Positions 26,558-35,852 are shown, numbered from the stretch's first letter. The stretch is DNA of 64,000 nt from Mucilaginibacter tundrae (GCF_013408825.1 NZ_JACCBZ010000010.1:1-64000); one strand, 5' to 3'. Notes: a model not told the origin generated them from the sequence alone. Translations and numbers: made by a program.

Positions 26558-26911
26558 ATGAACACTATACCAGAAATTGCCACTCGATTAGCTTCATTGT
26601 GCAATGAGCTTAAATTTATTGAAGCTTATACTGAGTTATTTGCTGATAATGCGGTAAGTATCGATCCAAATTTGAAAAATGTGCCGCTTACCGGCCTTCA
26701 TAATTTGATAGAACGCGAAGAACAATTTCTCGCTAATGTCGAAATTCATGACATTAAAGTATCCGAAGCTATTTTTGCCGGGAGCTACTTCAGTGTAATT
26801 CTTTCCATGAATTTCACGGTTAAGGGGCAGGGCGATAAAATGATTGAAGAGATTTGCGTTTACCAAGTTGAAAATGGAAAAATTGTTAGTCAGCAGTTCT
26901 TTATAGGTTAA
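26558..26911 (+). CDS. SnoaL-like / NTF2-fold protein
   Basis: A 117-residue protein with the NTF2-like pattern: an N-terminal helix pair, AYTELFADNAVSIDPN at the cone entrance, GLHNLIEREEQFL, and a three-strand sheet ending CVYQVENGKIVSQQFF. SnoaL-like proteins bind small ligands or act as isomerases or hydrolases. No catalytic residue set can be assigned. It follows the secreted protein by 57 bp and ends before a bidirectional terminator. Confidence 0.75.
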   Translation: MNTIPEIATRLASLCNELKFIEAYTELFADNAVSIDPNLKNVPLTGLHNLIEREEQFLANVEIHDIKVSEAIFAGSYFSVILSMNFTVKGQGDKMIEEICVYQVENGKIVSQQFFIG

Positions 26912-26990
26912 AAACCTTCATTGAATTAGATTTCTTTATCTGATCGGCAGGCTAACACTTATACACAGAAATCGGATTATACTTTAATAA

Positions 26991-27023
26991 AAAAGCTCAG
27001 GATAAATAACCCTGAGCTTTTTC
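26991..27023. terminator. Bidirectional terminator
   Basis: AAAAGCTCAGG (26991-27001) pairs perfectly with CCTGAGCTTTT (27011-27021) around a 9-nt loop, with A run on the left and T run on the right. It serves the rightward SnoaL-like gene and the leftward DnaJ-KTSC gene, which converge here. Confidence 0.88.
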
Positions 27024-27044
27024 AATTTATATATTTTCTACTGC

Positions 27045-27494
27045 TTACCCGTTAGCCACCAATTTATTCACGCTTCTGTAAACAAAAGTGTTAAATATGT
27101 GCCTGCGTGCAAAACGTCCCGGTGAGTCGGCATTGATCAGTTTGCGGTAAGTTTCTTTAGGTACGTCGAAGTACTCATAAACATTCTCATCGCTAAAGTA
27201 GATTTTCAGCACCTGCAATTTATATTCAAAATCCACTATACCCGCGTTGGCAGTGGTATTATTATATTCTTCAGAAGACTGGTCAATAGTTTCAGGCGCT
27301 ATGCTTACCAAAAAGTGATAAGCCTCAATAATGGTTTTGCTTTTTTCTTCAGCTTCCAGCTTTTCTTCAGGGCTCTCCTGAAATTTGTCCGGGTGCCAGG
27401 TTTTCATCATCCCGCGGTAAACGGTTTTCAGTTCCTGTAATTCGGCTTCCTTGGTCACACCTAAAAGTTTCCTGTAGTCAATAATTTTTTTCAT
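27045..27494 (-). CDS. DnaJ domain - KTSC domain fusion protein
   Basis: A 149-residue protein from ATG at 27494. Residues 1-60 form a J domain (DYRKLLGVTKEAELQELK, then MMKTWHPDKFQ with the HPD motif) that should stimulate a DnaK-type Hsp70. Residues about 95-147 match the KTSC domain (VYEYFDVPKETYRKLINA, SPGRFARRHIF), a short domain found fused to RNases or lysyl-tRNA synthetase-like proteins. The upstream in-frame extension to 27659 lacks support. The combination suggests recruiting Hsp70 to a KTSC target, perhaps nucleic acid; inference only. Confidence 0.78.
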   Translation of the reverse strand: MKKIIDYRKLLGVTKEAELQELKTVYRGMMKTWHPDKFQESPEEKLEAEEKSKTIIEAYHFLVSIAPETIDQSSEEYNNTTANAGIVDFEYKLQVLKIYFSDENVYEYFDVPKETYRKLINADSPGRFARRHIFNTFVYRSVNKLVANG

Positions 27495-27659
27495 GATATC
27501 AATTCTTCGTCTATAAATACTTATTGATGAACAGATACCAATCAAACAATCCCGGCCTTTCCAAAAATAATTTTGCAAAGGTACGCTTTTGAAAGTCAAT
27601 AAATTAGAAAATTTTAAAATAGGGTGAAGCAGCTTCACCACCCTCAAATAATCTAACAT

Positions 27660-27877
27660 TTCCCCATCCTCTTTCCGCCACAGGCGAAGAGAGGGTAGAT
27701 CAAGCGGGTGAGCGATGATCGGGTAAGTTGAAACTCCAATGCATTACGCACAACTACTCACCCGAAAGCGGGAACACCCAAACTCACTTCTTTTCTAAAA
27801 CCCTCCTCGCAAAATAATCTTATCTTCATGCAACGTTCTAAAAAACGCCGTGTCTTATTATATGAAAGCTGCAAAAT
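27660..27877. other. Intergenic hairpin before the sigma factor gene
   Basis: CCTCTTTCCGCC (27668-27679) can fold with GGCGAAGAGAGG (about 27683-27694) with small mismatches, giving a long hairpin without a T run. It may be part of an interspersed repeat. No promoter is clear. Confidence 0.35.
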
Positions 27878-28438
27878 TTGGAATCCGTATACATAGATAA
27901 GCATTACAACCTGGTGGTTGAGTGTAAGCAGGGAAGTAAAAAAGCCTCCTACGAGCTATACAAGCTATATTCTAAAGCGATGTTAAACATCGCCTTTAGG
28001 ATAGTGGGCAATATTGCCGAAGCTGAAGATGTATTACAAGAGTCGTTTTTAGATGCTTTTAACAAGCTGAAGGATTTTAGGCAGGAAACCACATTTGGCC
28101 TTTGGCTTAAACAAATTGTAGTAAACCGCTCTATAAATCTTTTACGCAAACGTAAAATGGATCTGGTTGATATTGACGGCGAACAACTTGATAATATACC
28201 GGATGAAGAGTTTGACGATGACGAGGAAACTTTATTTAAAGTAGCACAGGTTAAAGAAGCCATGAAGGAATTACCGGATGGTTACCGGGTAGTGTTATCG
28301 TTATACCTTTTAGAAGGTTATGACCATGAGGAAATAGGACAGGTTTTAAACATTACAGAAAACACCTCGAGAACACAGTTTTTGAGAGCAAAAAGAAAAT
28401 TAGCAGAGATATTAAAAAGGAAAGGGATAACACAATGA
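27878..28438 (+). CDS. ECF-type RNA polymerase sigma factor
   Basis: A 186-residue sigma-70 family factor with region 2 (YKLYSKAMLNIAFRIVGN, AEDVLQESFLDAF) and region 4 (LPDGYRVVLSLYLLEGYDHE, then EIGQVLNITENTSRTQ). An in-frame TGA at 27863 blocks upstream starts, and the first usable codon is TTG at 27878, so an unusual TTG start is likely. It directs transcription of an extracytoplasmic stress or envelope regulon and is probably held by the next protein, whose ATG overlaps its stop (28435-28438). Confidence 0.92.
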   Translation: MESVYIDKHYNLVVECKQGSKKASYELYKLYSKAMLNIAFRIVGNIAEAEDVLQESFLDAFNKLKDFRQETTFGLWLKQIVVNRSINLLRKRKMDLVDIDGEQLDNIPDEEFDDDEETLFKVAQVKEAMKELPDGYRVVLSLYLLEGYDHEEIGQVLNITENTSRTQFLRAKRKLAEILKRKGITQ

Positions 28439-28989
28439 GCAAGCGATTAGAAGATTTTATCAGGGCGAACCGCGAGGAATTTGATGACCTTGAACCAAGA
28501 GCTGGCTTATGGGCTGAAATTGAAAAACAATTACCCGAAGAGCCAAAAAAGCGCGAAGCCAAAACATTTAGTATAGGTTTTGTATTGCGTGTGGCGGCTA
28601 CGGTAATATTGGTAATGGGCGTTAGCTTCGTAGTATTTTTAAAAAGCATTGAAAAAAGAGGTATTGACCTTGCAGATATTAACCCCGAATATGCCAAACA
28701 GCAAATGCATTATGCTTCGCTGGTAGAAACCAAGCGTACCGAACTTAAGCAAATTGCCAAAAGTGACCCAGCTTTATACCAGGAGTTTAGCAAGGAAATA
28801 GCGCAAATGGATTCGACCTATAAAAAATTGAACAGTGATTTGGCCAACAGCCCTAATCAGGAGCTTGTTTTACGGGCAATGATACAGAACTTACAGATAC
28901 AAACAGAAGTACTCAACCAACAACTGAGCGCCATTGAGCAATACAACCAGGATAAAAAAGATCAAAAAAATGAAACCAAAAATATTTAA
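28435..28989 (+). CDS. Anti-sigma factor, single-pass membrane
   Basis: A 184-residue protein. Residues 1-45 are cytoplasmic and acidic (EDFIRANREEFDDLEPR), one membrane segment follows (VLRVAATVILVMGVSFVVF, about 49-67), and the outside part is a long helical, Gln-rich coiled coil. This layout and the 4-nt overlap with the ECF sigma gene identify it as the cognate anti-sigma factor; it lacks an obvious zinc HxxxCxxC motif. It overlaps the next gene's start by 20 nt. Confidence 0.82.
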   Translation: MSKRLEDFIRANREEFDDLEPRAGLWAEIEKQLPEEPKKREAKTFSIGFVLRVAATVILVMGVSFVVFLKSIEKRGIDLADINPEYAKQQMHYASLVETKRTELKQIAKSDPALYQEFSKEIAQMDSTYKKLNSDLANSPNQELVLRAMIQNLQIQTEVLNQQLSAIEQYNQDKKDQKNETKNI

Positions 28990-30262
28990 TGCCGCGATTG
29001 TAATAGTTGCCGTTTGCTTTGCCACAAGCTTAACAAGCCTTGCCCAAAGCCCGGTTAAGCCAATCGCGCCAACAGATTCAGCGGTAGCGCCTGTTCCGCC
29101 GGTGGATGTTAATGTGGAACCGGTAGTCGTATCAACCAGTACATTATCCACTATCAATACAAAACTTGTCAAAATAAAACTGCACAAGTTAAGTGCGCAA
29201 CTAGCAAAGCTAAGTGTACAGGCCAATGCACAGGTGTTGGCCGCAGTAAAAAATATAAATATTGATGTAGATGCCGATGATATTGCCCCGCAGGTAAACA
29301 CCATTATCAGCAACGCCGGTGTTCATACCATTATTACTACTACCAATGATGATGATGACCGGGTTAAAAACTACAGCAAAACCTATTCCGCGGATGCCAA
29401 CGATATTTTATCGATAGAAAACAAGTATGGTAATGTAACAGTTAACACCTGGAACAGGAATGAGGTTAAAGTGGATGTGCAAATAAAGGTTTCAGCAGGA
29501 AGCGATGACGCTACCCAAAAACTACTTGACAATGTGAATATAAGCGATAGCAAAAACGGCTCGTTAATCAGCTTCAGGACTATTATAGGCGAGGTGAAGA
29601 GTTCGTGGTATTCGGTATTTCAGGGTGGTTCAAGCAAAAAAATGGAGATCAACTATATCGTTTATATGCCTGCAAAAAACGAGTTAGTTGTTGATAACCG
29701 TTATGGTGCCATTTATTTACCGGATTTGGATGGTAAAATAACTATCAATAGCGCTTACGGTAGTCTTAAAGCCAGATCATTAACCAATGAGAGCACGCTA
29801 AGGGTAAAATATGGCAATGCCAATATAGACAATTTAAACAATTCCGCTATCCAGCTTTCCTATGGCGAGCTTACTATAGGATCAGTAAATGCGCTTATAG
29901 CCGACGTGAGTTATAGCCCGGTTAAAATAGGCAAGTTACATACTTCGGCAGCTATAAACTTAAGATATGGTGGTGGTCTGCAAATTGGCGATCTGGATAG
30001 AGATGTGAAAAATCTGGCGATCAGTTCGTCGTACTCTAATGTAGATATTGGCCTAAGCGGTGATGAAAATGCCGACTTTGCCATAGTAACCCGCTACGGT
30101 GACTTTAATTACGGCGAACATGCATTTACTATAACCGCTAAAAACCCGGATGATGAAAAAGGCTTTCACTCAACAAAAAGCTATAAAGGTTACATCGGCA
30201 GGGCTAACAGCGGAAAATCGATAACCATCAACTCGAGTTATGGCAATGTAAAGTTTAATTAA
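28970..30262 (+). CDS. Secreted DUF4097-like beta-helix protein
   Basis: About 430 residues from ATG at 28970 (MKPKIFNAAIVIVAV), with a signal peptide to about residue 25 (LTSLAQ). The upstream in-frame ATG at 28934 lies deeper inside the anti-sigma gene and is less likely. The C-terminal half repeats short strands such as NKYGNVTVNTW, DNRYGAIYLPD, NSAYGSLKAR and KYGNANIDN, the YGN ladder of DUF4097/putative adhesin beta-helices. It belongs to the sigma/anti-sigma operon, so it probably senses or serves the envelope response. Ligand unknown. Confidence 0.85.
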   Translation: MKPKIFNAAIVIVAVCFATSLTSLAQSPVKPIAPTDSAVAPVPPVDVNVEPVVVSTSTLSTINTKLVKIKLHKLSAQLAKLSVQANAQVLAAVKNINIDVDADDIAPQVNTIISNAGVHTIITTTNDDDDRVKNYSKTYSADANDILSIENKYGNVTVNTWNRNEVKVDVQIKVSAGSDDATQKLLDNVNISDSKNGSLISFRTIIGEVKSSWYSVFQGGSSKKMEINYIVYMPAKNELVVDNRYGAIYLPDLDGKITINSAYGSLKARSLTNESTLRVKYGNANIDNLNNSAIQLSYGELTIGSVNALIADVSYSPVKIGKLHTSAAINLRYGGGLQIGDLDRDVKNLAISSSYSNVDIGLSGDENADFAIVTRYGDFNYGEHAFTITAKNPDDEKGFHSTKSYKGYIGRANSGKSITINSSYGNVKFN

Positions 30263-30341
30263 GAGAAAGCTGATTGGTTGAATATGTTGATTAGGTGAGT
30301 AGTTTTTAAAAACCATTCGCTTAATCAACTCAATAAACTAC

Positions 30342-31532
30342 TTAACCAATTACGCGGCACAACAACCCCTTCAAATACTCTCCTTCAGGAAACGATGCCC
30401 TTACGGGATGATCTTCGGGTTGGCAGAATTGGTAGATAAATTGTACTTGTTTGCCTGCATCTAAGGCAGCCCATGCTAATACCTGTTTAAATGTTTCCAT
30501 ATTCATAGCACCTGAGCAGGAATAGGTGGCTAATAAACCGCCATCATTAAGTAATAGCATTGCTAAACGGTTCAAGTCTTTATAGGCACGTGAAGCCCTG
30601 TCTAACGCTGAACGCGATGGCGCGTATTTAGGGGGATCAAGAACTATAATATCAAACTTTTCTTCCTGTTCCCTGAAAGCCCTTAACTGCTTGTTAACAT
30701 CTGATTGTATGGCGATGTGTTTAGCTGCATCAAGGTTATTTAATTTGATGTTTTCACGCAGCGTTTCAATAGCTAAGGCAGAGCTATCCACACTAGTAAC
30801 AGATGATGCGCCATTATGTAAGCTATTTAAAGTAAAACCACCTGTATAGCTGAAACAGTCCAATACTTTTTTCCCTTTTGCATAGCTTGCTACTATTTTG
30901 CGGTTATCCCGCTGGTCGCAGTAAAAACCCGACTTTTGGCCTTCGGCGATGTTAATATTGTAAATAATACCATTTTCCTTAACCTCCACATTTTCCGGAG
31001 GACTATTTAAAGTCAATGCTACATTAGTAGTTTGTAAACCTTCATGCTCGCGCGATGAGGCATCGCTTTTATCAAAAATGCTTTCAGGTTTTAACAGGTT
31101 ATTCAGTTCATCAATAATCACAGGCATTACGTTTTCAATACCCGAAGTAAGGATCTGCACAGCCAAATGGTTATTGTATTTATCTACGATTAACCCCGGC
31201 AGGTAATCCGATTCGCTAAAAATTAGTCTGCAGGTATTGGTGTTGCCATCTGCCAAAATATCAGCCCGGCTTTTTACAGCTGCACCTACTTTTTCGCGAA
31301 ACCACATATCATTCACTATTACATTTTCATCCCATTCCAACAAACGTAAAGCAACCCGCGATTGATCGTTAAAAAAACCATAGGCCATAAAATCGCCTTT
31401 GGCATTTAATAACTTCACAATATCGCCGTTGGCCGGGCTACCCTTCACCCGCTCAATAGCGCCGGAGAATACCCATGGATGGCGTTGGAGTACCGCTTTT
31501 TCTTTACCTTTTTTTAGAATTACTTCAAACAT
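30342..31532 (-). CDS. rlmI: 23S rRNA (cytosine-C5) methyltransferase, RlmI family
   Basis: A 396-residue class I SAM-dependent RNA methyltransferase. Residues 1-80 form a PUA RNA-binding domain (RHPWVFSGAIERVKG), followed by SAM motif I (LDCFSYTGGFTLN), the catalytic loop DPPKYAPSRSA and the thiol motif YSCSG. RlmI makes m5C1962 in 23S rRNA. Length equals the family norm. It is a single leftward gene, with a REP cluster upstream. Confidence 0.9.
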   Translation of the reverse strand: MFEVILKKGKEKAVLQRHPWVFSGAIERVKGSPANGDIVKLLNAKGDFMAYGFFNDQSRVALRLLEWDENVIVNDMWFREKVGAAVKSRADILADGNTNTCRLIFSESDYLPGLIVDKYNNHLAVQILTSGIENVMPVIIDELNNLLKPESIFDKSDASSREHEGLQTTNVALTLNSPPENVEVKENGIIYNINIAEGQKSGFYCDQRDNRKIVASYAKGKKVLDCFSYTGGFTLNSLHNGASSVTSVDSSALAIETLRENIKLNNLDAAKHIAIQSDVNKQLRAFREQEEKFDIIVLDPPKYAPSRSALDRASRAYKDLNRLAMLLLNDGGLLATYSCSGAMNMETFKQVLAWAALDAGKQVQFIYQFCQPEDHPVRASFPEGEYLKGLLCRVIG

Positions 31533-31573
31533 GGGTGCAAAGGTAAGAAAGTTACAAACTTTCTTTATCTGTG

Positions 31574-31686
31574 GGCTTCAGTTATAAACTGAAGCCGGTG
31601 TTTGTATAATATAAGGATATTGGTTTCATAAAGTACTGGTTTCAGTCTGTGACTGAAATCCTGGATAATGACAGTTTGTAACTGTC
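31574..31686. repeat. REP-like palindrome cluster (BIME-type), no transposase
   Basis: Three palindromes: GGCTTCAGTT / AACTGAAGCC (31574-31596), TTTCAGT / ACTGAAA (31640-31658) and GACAGTT / AACTGTC (31670-31686). The last two with their spacer are the reverse complement of the sequence right of the REP-associated transposase at 40548-40594, with one difference seen; the first equals the palindrome left of it (39919-39941). So this is a non-autonomous cluster probably moved by that transposase. Confidence 0.8.
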
Positions 31687-31800
31687 TTACAAAAAAGCCC
31701 CGCTCCGATGGCAACCGGGCAGGGCTCAAATAATTAACTTATAAACTGAACACTATATCCAGGTGGTTGAATACCTGAATATTAGTTGGGGAAATCATGA

Positions 31801-34800
31801 TTAGCTGCAACCCATAGAGTTACCGCAATTTAAACATTTGTAACAGGTACCCGACCTTATCGTAGTATGCCCGCAAACATTGCAACTTGGCGCATCGCTT
31901 TGTACACCCATGCTTAGGTCAACCGTCATGGCTTGTTTCTTGGTTACGCTGCTGTCGCTTTTAACCGGTGCATAAACATTCGTTTCGTCAGGATTAACAT
32001 CGCTATCCTGCATTTGCGGGTTGCCGGTTACCGCGTTCTGCTCGGTAAGTACATGCACCAGATCGGTACGGTTTTGGTATTCGTAACCTAATAAACGGAA
32101 TATAAAGTCGATAATAGAAGTTGAGCTTTTAATATTTGGGTGACCCATCACCATACCGGCAGGTTCAAAGCGGGTGAAGGTAAATTTCTCTACATATTCT
32201 TCCAATGGAACACCGTATTGTAAACCTACTGATACCGCGATGGCAAAGCAGTTCATCAGCGAGCGGAAAGTCGCGCCTTCTTTGTGCATATCCACAAAGA
32301 TCTCACCTAAAGTACCATCCTCATACTCACCTGTACGAACAAATACGGTTTGCCCGTCGATAGTTGCTTTTTGGGTAAAACCACGGCGCTTGTACGGCAA
32401 ACTCTTCTTCTGTACCACGCGCGATAGCTGACGCATAAAGCTGGTATCTTTTGAACGTTCCATGATCGCCATGGCAGCTTCCAAAACTTGCTCAGGGGTT
32501 AGATCACTCAATTTTACGTTTGCTGCTTCACCTAATACTTCTTCAACAGTTTCCAGTTTTTCTTCCGCTTCTTCTTTAGTGTTGGATTTGGTAGATAATG
32601 GCTGAGATAATTTACAACCATCACGGTAAAGCGCATTAGCCTTTAAGCCTAAAGCCCATGAAAGTTCATAGCAATCTTTTATCTCATCAACCTTGGCCTC
32701 ATTCGGCAGGTTGATGGTTTTTGAAATAGCACCTGATAAGAAAGGTTGTGCCGCCGCCATCATTTTAATGTGGCCATGCGCGTGGATGTAACGTTCGCCT
32801 TTCGCGCCGCATTTGTTGGCGCAATCAAATATCGGGTAATGTTCTTCTTTTAAATATGGTGCGCCTTCAAGCGTCATGGTACCGCAAATGTACTCGTTGG
32901 CTTCATTGATCTGCTTGCGGCTGAAACCTAAAGTGCGTAATACGTTAAAATCAGGCGCGTTGTATTGCTCAGCGGTAATGCCTAAACGCTTCAGGCATTC
33001 TTCGCCCAAACTCCAAATATTGAACGCGAAGCTGATCTCGAAAGCAGAAACCAAGCCCTTGTCTAATTTCTCTAATTCATCTTGCGTAAAACCTTTGGCT
33101 TTTAAAGTATCTACATTAATATGTGGCGCGCCGGCTAAGGTAGCTGCACCTTTGGCGTAGTTTACAATAGCTGTAACTTCATGATCCTGGTAACCTAGGT
33201 TGCTTAAAGCTTCGGGAACCGCCTGGTTAATGATCTTGAAATAACCACCGCCCGATAATTTTTTGAATTTCACCAAAGCAAAATCAGGCTCGATGCCGGT
33301 AGTATCGCAATCCATTACCAAACCGATAGTACCGGTTGGGGCAATTACGGTAGTTTGCGCATTACGGTAACCGTATTGTTCGCCCATTTCAACTGCTTTG
33401 TCCCATGCATTGCAGGCGGCAGAAAGCAGGTAATCCGGACACTGTTTTTGGTCGATTCCCGGAGGCAGGATTTCCAGCCCTTCATAATTTTCGGTAGAGT
33501 TATAAGCCGCGTAACGGTGGTTGCGCATTACACGCAACATGTGTTGCTTATTGTTTTTGTATTCGCTGAACACCCCTAACTCACGGGCCATTTCGGCTGA
33601 TGTCGCGTAGGCTGTACCGGTCATAATCGCGGTGATCGCTCCGCCGATCGCACGTGCTTTGTCGCTATCGTAAGGAATGCCATTAACCATCAAGGCTGAA
33701 CCTAAGTTGGCGTAGCCTAAACCAAGCGTACGGTAATCATAGGATAATTGAGCAACTTCTTTTGATGGGAACTGTGCCATCAATACCGATATTTCTAAAA
33801 CGATAGTCCAGATGCGGCATGAATGCTCAAAGCCCTTAACATCAAATACCCTTGTTTTTGGATCGAAGTAATGCGCCAGGTTGATGGAAGCTAAATTACA
33901 AGCAGTATTATCCAGGAACATGTATTCCGAGCATGGATTTGATGCATTGATGCGGCCACCTTCAGGGCAGGTATGCCATTCGTTAATGGTGCTGTCATAT
34001 TGCACACCCGGATCAGCACAAGCCCAAGCCGCGAACGCGATATCATCCCATAGTTTTTGTGAGGAAATAGATTTGATAGGTTTGCCGGTCATGCGACTAG
34101 TCAAGTCCCAGTTTTTACCTTCTTTTAAAGCGTTGAAAAAACTGTTTGGTATACGAACCGAGTTGTTGGAGTTTTGCCCGGAAACAGTGCGATAAGCTTC
34201 ACCTTCATAATCTGAGGAATAGCCAGCTGCGATTAACGCTGCTACTTTTTTCTCTTCTTCAACTTTCCAGTTTACAAAACCTTCAATCTCGGGGTGATCC
34301 AAATCCAAACAAACCATTTTGGCTGCACGACGGGTTGTTCCGCCTGATTTGATGGCTCCGGCTGCCCTGTCGCCTATTTTAAGGAACGACATCAAGCCTG
34401 ATGAATAACCGCCGCCTGAAAGTTTTTCGCTCTCGCCACGGATTTTGGAAAAGTTGGTACCAACGCCAGAACCGTATTTAAAGATACGCGCCTCACGAAC
34501 CCAAAGATCCATGATACCGCCTTCGTTCACTAAGTCATCATCTACCGATAAAATAAAACAAGCGTGTGGTTGCGGGCGCTCATACGCTGATGTTGATTTG
34601 CTGAGTTTCTCAGTGATCGGGTCGACAAAATAGTGGCCCTGTGGTTTACCGGTAATGCCGTAGGAGGTGTGCAAACCCGTATTGAACCATTGCGGTGAGT
34701 TTGGCGCTGCCAATTGGCCGGTTATGGTGTATACTATTTCGTCGTAAAATATATCGGCATCTTTTTGCGACGCGAAGTAACCGTAGCGTGAGCCCCAGTC

Positions 34801-35118
34801 TTTCCAGCAGTTGGCCATACGATGGGCAACTTGCTTAATGCTGTTTTCTGACCCTGTTGTACCATCTGCCTGCGGCACCATGGCTTTGCGGAAATATTTT
34901 TGAGCAAGGATATCGGTAGCAACTTGCGACCACGCAGCCGGCACCTCAACATTATTCATTTCGAACACGGCGTCGCCGGATGGGTTGCGGATCACCGACG
35001 AGCGTTTCTCATATTTAAACAGATCAAACACGTTTACTCCATCTTTAGTGAAGTATCTATCAACCTTTAATCCTTTTCCTGTTGCGGTTGTTGTTTTCTT
35101 TGATATTTTGCTGCCCAT
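31801..35118 (-). CDS. nrdJ: Adenosylcobalamin-dependent (class II) ribonucleotide reductase
   Basis: A 1105-residue class II reductase that makes deoxyribonucleotides without oxygen dependence using B12. Motifs: the active-site region with ASNPCSEYMFLDNTACNLAS, the phosphate-binding IAPTGTIG, and a C-terminal TSCPD-type region (GTLGEIFVDMHKEGATFRS) followed by a Cys-rich tail CNVCGHTTIRSGTCYKC. The length fits the Bacteroidetes subgroup. It stands alone, with no class I or III genes nearby. Upstream (35119-35441) I see no cobalamin riboswitch, only a short inverted repeat. Confidence 0.95.
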   Translation of the reverse strand: MGSKISKKTTTATGKGLKVDRYFTKDGVNVFDLFKYEKRSSVIRNPSGDAVFEMNNVEVPAAWSQVATDILAQKYFRKAMVPQADGTTGSENSIKQVAHRMANCWKDWGSRYGYFASQKDADIFYDEIVYTITGQLAAPNSPQWFNTGLHTSYGITGKPQGHYFVDPITEKLSKSTSAYERPQPHACFILSVDDDLVNEGGIMDLWVREARIFKYGSGVGTNFSKIRGESEKLSGGGYSSGLMSFLKIGDRAAGAIKSGGTTRRAAKMVCLDLDHPEIEGFVNWKVEEEKKVAALIAAGYSSDYEGEAYRTVSGQNSNNSVRIPNSFFNALKEGKNWDLTSRMTGKPIKSISSQKLWDDIAFAAWACADPGVQYDSTINEWHTCPEGGRINASNPCSEYMFLDNTACNLASINLAHYFDPKTRVFDVKGFEHSCRIWTIVLEISVLMAQFPSKEVAQLSYDYRTLGLGYANLGSALMVNGIPYDSDKARAIGGAITAIMTGTAYATSAEMARELGVFSEYKNNKQHMLRVMRNHRYAAYNSTENYEGLEILPPGIDQKQCPDYLLSAACNAWDKAVEMGEQYGYRNAQTTVIAPTGTIGLVMDCDTTGIEPDFALVKFKKLSGGGYFKIINQAVPEALSNLGYQDHEVTAIVNYAKGAATLAGAPHINVDTLKAKGFTQDELEKLDKGLVSAFEISFAFNIWSLGEECLKRLGITAEQYNAPDFNVLRTLGFSRKQINEANEYICGTMTLEGAPYLKEEHYPIFDCANKCGAKGERYIHAHGHIKMMAAAQPFLSGAISKTINLPNEAKVDEIKDCYELSWALGLKANALYRDGCKLSQPLSTKSNTKEEAEEKLETVEEVLGEAANVKLSDLTPEQVLEAAMAIMERSKDTSFMRQLSRVVQKKSLPYKRRGFTQKATIDGQTVFVRTGEYEDGTLGEIFVDMHKEGATFRSLMNCFAIAVSVGLQYGVPLEEYVEKFTFTRFEPAGMVMGHPNIKSSTSIIDFIFRLLGYEYQNRTDLVHVLTEQNAVTGNPQMQDSDVNPDETNVYAPVKSDSSVTKKQAMTVDLSMGVQSDAPSCNVCGHTTIRSGTCYKCLNCGNSMGCS

Positions 35119-35390
35119 TTTCGTATTGAATTATAGTGAGTTGACCCGCTAAAAAAAATTTAGAGGCCATTACTCAAATCTATTATTCTCAAAAGCAGAA
35201 TTCAATTTTGAGTTTTCCACACCCTGTGGGTAAAGCACCCTGATTTCATATTCAGTTTTGCAGAATGCTTGTTTACAGTAATTTAACGCTGTTGATAACT
35301 TAAATTAACACGTTTTTTGGGCGATTTTCATAGGATTTTGACGTCATAAACTGAAGGCGTAAACAAGTGTATTCTGAGATTTTGGGCACA
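35119..35390. promoter_or_regulatory. nrdJ upstream region with CCACA-CCC-TGTGG inverted repeat
   Basis: CCACA (35217-35221) and TGTGG (35225-35229) form a perfect 5-bp inverted repeat, extended on both sides by imperfect TTTT / TAAA pairs. It lies about 100 bp upstream of nrdJ and could be a repressor site, for example for an NrdR-type regulator or a DnaA-like box (TTTTCCACA resembles it). Nothing else stands out in this stretch. Low confidence. Confidence 0.3.
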
Positions 35391-35392
35391 AA

Positions 35393-35419
35393 AAAACCGG
35401 CATCTTTCATGCCGGTTTT
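35393..35419 (-). terminator. Terminator of the bacilliredoxin gene
   Basis: AAAACCGGCAT (35393-35403) pairs perfectly with ATGCCGGTTTT (35409-35419) around a CTTTC loop. It lies 22 bp after the stop of the leftward bacilliredoxin gene and could also act rightward. Confidence 0.85.
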
Positions 35420-35441
35420 AATATTTTCTAGCTATTAACAT

Positions 35442-35852
35442 TTAGCAATACTGCTCAAACGCGCCAATCAAATTATCAGCGATCATTTGTGCCGGGCGGC
35501 CTTCAATTTGGTGGCGCTCGATGATGTGTACTAATTTACCATCCTTAAACAAAGCCATAGCTGGCGATGATGGAGGGTAAGGCAACATATAGTTACGTGC
35601 TGTATTTACCGCGTCAGCTTCCATACCTGCAAATACTGTAACGAATTTATCAGGGTGTTTTTCGCTTTGGGTAGCCATGCGTGCAGCAGGGCGGGCATTA
35701 GCTGCCGCGCAACCACAAACAGAATTTACCATAACAAATACGGTCCCTTCGCTTTCAATAGCTTTTTTTACTGACTCTGAATCCTTTAACTCCTCAAAAC
35801 CAACATTGGTTAATTCGGCCCGCATAGGGGCAACTAAATATTCTGGGTACAT
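35442..35852 (-). CDS. BrxA/BrxB (YphP) family bacilliredoxin
   Basis: A 136-residue thioredoxin-fold protein starting MYPEYLVAPMRAELTNVGF, a segment typical of the family, with the CGC active site in NSVCGCAAANARPA (about residues 46-48). It removes bacillithiol or similar low-molecular-weight thiols from proteins, or acts as a thiol isomerase. Length fits. It has its own terminator. Whether this organism makes bacillithiol cannot be told here. Confidence 0.9.
   Translation of the reverse strand: MYPEYLVAPMRAELTNVGFEELKDSESVKKAIESEGTVFVMVNSVCGCAAANARPAARMATQSEKHPDKFVTVFAGMEADAVNTARNYMLPYPPSSPAMALFKDGKLVHIIERHQIEGRPAQMIADNLIGAFEQYC

Noticed and set aside
28891-29313. 140-codon minus-strand ORF over the sigma-operon genes
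   Set aside because: Antisense to the DUF4097-like gene; low-complexity Ser/Thr/Ala composition typical of shadow frames.
35217-35310. Replication origin with DnaA boxes upstream of nrdJ
   Set aside because: Only one DnaA-like word (TTTTCCACA) and a GTTGATAACTT are seen; no box cluster, no dnaA or dnaN nearby.
31119-35441. Cobalamin riboswitch before nrdJ
   Set aside because: No B12-box-like sequence or multi-helix fold could be recognised by eye.
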